A stretch of 64,000 bases of DNA from Lytechinus variegatus (lineage: Eukaryota > Echinodermata > Echinoidea > Temnopleuroida > Toxopneustidae). Every line of letters starts with the position of its first letter. Positions within the stretch are counted from its first letter, which is position 1. Position numbers and translations under genes: made by a program. Below the pieces are notes generated by a model. It ran no database searches and was not told the origin of the DNA. It saw only the letters and a list, made by a program, of their open reading frames with translations. The stretch is from positions 18,376,225 to 18,440,224 of the forward strand of contig NC_054748.1 of NCBI RefSeq assembly GCF_018143015.1, in the 5' to 3' direction. Shown here in pieces: positions 61,482 to 64,000 of this stretch.

Positions 61482-61715
61482 TTGTTGAACCAAGCAGGCA
61501 AACTAGTTGGGGATAAGTTCATACTGGATGATATCTGCTGTGCCCGTATTGTTAAGAAGAGTGAGAATATCATGAAAGACCACCAGCATCCACTTAATCA
61601 ATATTTCTGTTGGATGCGATCAGGGAAAAGACTTCAGTCTGTAAGATGTAGAACAAATCGATATCTGAATAGTTTTATACCATTTGCGATTAGGTCATTT
61701 AACAAGTTACGTTAA
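61482..61715 (+). mobile_element. LINE reverse-transcriptase C-terminal remnant (CR1/jockey-like)
   Basis: Open frame with HPLNQYFCWMRSGKRLQSVR and CRTNRYLNSFIPFAIRSFN, the typical last segment of CR1/jockey-type LINE ORF2 proteins, ending in TAA. It is 5'-truncated, so only about 77 aa remain. Confidence 0.8.
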
Positions 61716-61804
61716 ACTGTCTCAGTAATTCCTGTATGCAGTCAATCTGTAATATAAGGTTTTCGCAATTTTATCTGTATCTCTTCTTTGTTTCAAGTAA
61801 TTCC

Positions 61805-62165
61805 CCCTTTATTTTTTTTTCCTTCTCTCTTCCTTCGTGTTCTTTTCCCTCTCTCCTTCTTTTTGGGGTTTCTTCCTTTCTTCTTTTTATTCTTATATTC
61901 TTCTTTTTCTCTACTATTCTTCCTTCTCCTCTTCTTATTCTTCTTCTTTTCTTCTTTTTCTTGTCCTCCTCCTTTTTTTTTCTTCTTCTTCTTCTTCTCC
62001 TCTGCTTCTTCTTTTCTTTTCTCCTCCTCCTCCTCCTTCTTCTTCTTCTGCTTCTTCTTCTTTCTCCTCCTCTTTTTCTTCTTCTTCTTCTTCCTTCTCT
62101 TCTTCTTCTTCTTCATCTTCTTCTTTACCTCTTCTCCTTATTATTCTTCTTCCTCTTTTTCTTTG
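61805..62165. repeat. CTT/TTC microsatellite
   Basis: Long pyrimidine-rich TTC repeats. Several overlapping open frames of Ser, Phe and Leu (or Lys and Glu on the other strand) are artefacts of the repeat. Confidence 0.95.
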
Positions 62166-63060
62166 TTTTTAATTCTCCTCACAGGGTCAGGGTATTGCTT
62201 TTTTGCATATGACTGTACAACGTAATTAATTTGTAAAGTTTGCTGGAATGTGAGTGTAAAATAACTTGCAGGTAATATGCATGTATAATTAATTTATCCT
62301 ATGCCATGTATATAATCATATGTGTAAGGAAGCACGTGTTCATCCTTCGCTCATACGTCACTCATGCTTTGTATTGTGTTCGTGATCAGTGCATGGATCT
62401 CGCGATCGGTAGAGATCTGATCTCAGTGGGCGTGGCCGCTGCAAGGTTGGGCGGACTTTAAAGCCGCCTAACCTATGCGCGGTTTTTCCCGGATGGTTCA
62501 TAGTTGTTGTCGTCATCCTACACAGGTGATGAAGTCATTCGAGCATGTACCAGCGCTGGGGGGGGGGGGGGGTGACAGTACGTGGGAGAGGGGTTGTGGG
62601 GGTGGGGTGTATACACACTCGCTCTTGATTGTCGTGAAGCTTGTTCCTGCTTTTATTTTCTGGTGTTCCCCTAAGGAATTAAATTTGTGACTGGCGACTT
62701 GGGTGGATATAGGGTGGGTTATTGTTCATTATTCCTAAATTCTCACCGACTCATAGAGACACATTGCTTGCATTTTCTATGATAATATTTTACACACATG
62801 CACGTGCAATATCCATTTATCCCAATGCAATATGTAATATTATCTTGAATACGTGTTATTTTTCTTCCCCTTCCCATTGCCTGCCCTTCACCCTCTCTCT
62901 CCCTCTCTCTCCATTTCTCCCTCTTTTCCCTCTTACTCTTCACACAGAATCCCTTGCTTTCTCTTCCTTAGGGCATGCACGGGAAGGGTAAATACAAATA
63001 TGTTTTATTGTTTATATCATGTTGTAGATGTTTATATTATAATGATACATTATTTTGCTA
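62166..63060. other. Gene-free stretch with G-run and CT-rich tract
   Basis: A near-palindrome GGGCGGACTTTAAAGCCGCC lies at 62451-62470, a G-run at 62559-62572, and CT-rich sequence at 62880-62945. No coding exon was found. Confidence 0.45.
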
Positions 63061-63203
63061 TATTATTATTTCTAATTTAGATGTCTGTCATTTATGTATT
63101 TTTAAACAATTGTTATCATGTCATCCATGGATGCTTTTAATATGTAAATCCCAAGACAAATTTCCTTTATGGACGAAAATAAATTGAATTGAATTAAATT
63201 AAT
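63061..63203 (+). mobile_element. Possible LINE 3' tail
   Basis: ATGGACGAAAATAAATTGAA, then TTGAATTAAATTAA, resembles the short-repeat 3' end of CR1-like LINEs. It may be the end of the element whose coding remnant is at 61482-61715, or a separate insertion. Confidence 0.5.
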
Positions 63204-64000
63204 GACACATTAGCCTGATAATGAGTTGTGTAGGGGGTCCACATATTGAGGGGAAAAAGAATAAGTTAATGCTGATTATGCTGTAGTGTATTTCATTGAT
63301 GAGTCATCCATCAGTCACTTGTGAGGTCCCCAAGCGAAATTTGTTCCCCTCTTTTCAATCATGGCTCAAAAATTAATTTCTCTACCCCACCTTCACTTAA
63401 CTGTAATTTCAAACTTTTGTTGTACTAGTAGATGATTTAAACTTTGAGGATCCCCGAATTGGGAAGTATATCATGGCACTTTGGGTACTGATCATTTATT
63501 CTTCAGGAAGTTTAGGCTGAATTAAGATTAAGCACACTACACTAGCTGCAGCAAAGCCAAAGGCAAGCCTTTTGTTTGGTAGGAAGCTAGGGTTAGGCTG
63601 AACTTCCTTTGCCTTTTAATATATCATTTCATTTGGACTCTGAGATTTATACATTAAAATAACAATATCAGGTTCAGTTTTAATTCCAAAATCATGATTT
63701 TTGTTTTAAACACCAATAAACTTTAAGGATGAAAGGTTATTAAATCCACCTACATGACCAGCCAACAACATGACATAACTTCAACACTCCACATCTCCAA
63801 AGAAATGTAGAAAATGAAGAGCTCTACACAACATACATCATTCATAATCATGTTGATGAAACTGCATTTACAGTTCAGATTGTTTTCTTCATCTAAAACT
63901 TCAATTATGCAAATGAGTTAAAACTATTAAAGTTTAGAAAAAATGCTTAATGATCTGTATAAAATTCTGTTTAATTTAACTAAATATTTTCATCTATTCT
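63204..64000. other. Gene-free AT-rich end of the window
   Basis: No calumenin 5' exon or other gene recognised. TTAGGCTGAA occurs twice at 63509-63602, flanked by AGGAAGTT and AACTTCCT, forming a loose inverted pair. Confidence 0.4.

Noticed and set aside
61736-62225. Long overlapping open frames rich in Ser/Phe/Leu or Lys/Glu
   Set aside because: They are translations of a CTT microsatellite on both strands and show no domain.

Overview
The window is eukaryotic nuclear DNA. Genes are split by GT-AG introns, the intergenic sequence is AT-rich, and there is no operon structure. Many short inverted-repeat elements, tRNA-derived SINEs, LINE tails and microsatellites fill the gaps. Protein content and repeat style suggest a marine invertebrate deuterostome, most likely an echinoderm such as a sea urchin. 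The species call is inference.

Four protein-coding genes could be rebuilt from splice sites, reading phase and family recognition. (1) + strand, 5243-13072: a membrane-anchored KIM-type protein tyrosine phosphatase (PTPRR/PTPN5/PTPN7 family), 11 coding exons, about 451 aa. (2) - strand, 32981-24853: TFIID subunit TAF11, 5 coding exons, about 374 aa, with a long acidic N-terminus and a conserved C-terminal histone fold. (3) + strand, 43423-44883: a UBE2M-like E2 conjugating enzyme, 2 exons, 392 aa, with a long acidic tail. (4) - strand, 61327-54171: the 3' part of calumenin (CREC family, ER lumen, C-terminal HDEF). Its 5' exons were not found and probably lie beyond position 64000.

Layout: 1-5.2 kb is non-coding upstream sequence. 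The phosphatase occupies 5.2-13.1 kb. From 13.1 to 24.8 kb there is a gene-free stretch with inverted-repeat elements, a minisatellite, a LINE tail and a Penelope-type ribozyme motif. TAF11 spans 24.8-33 kb, with a possible non-coding first exon and promoter at about 38.8-39.5 kb. Between 34 and 42 kb are a Helitron-like candidate, a tandem-repeat element carrying nuclear-receptor-type DR1 sites, and a self-nested element. The E2 gene is at 43.4-44.9 kb. From 45 to 54 kb the sequence is repeat-rich and gene-free. Calumenin occupies 54.2-61.3 kb, followed by a LINE reverse-transcriptase remnant and microsatellites to the end.

The genes are not functionally linked to one another. The strongest unusual observations are two phase-matched alternative EF-hand-2 exons in calumenin, and a 34-bp tandem array next to TAF11 exon 1 in which every unit carries a copy of that exon's end and its 5' splice site. 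Others are an array of perfect DR1 motifs inside a tandem-repeat element, elements inserted into elements with readable target duplications, and hammerhead-ribozyme-like motifs of Penelope type.
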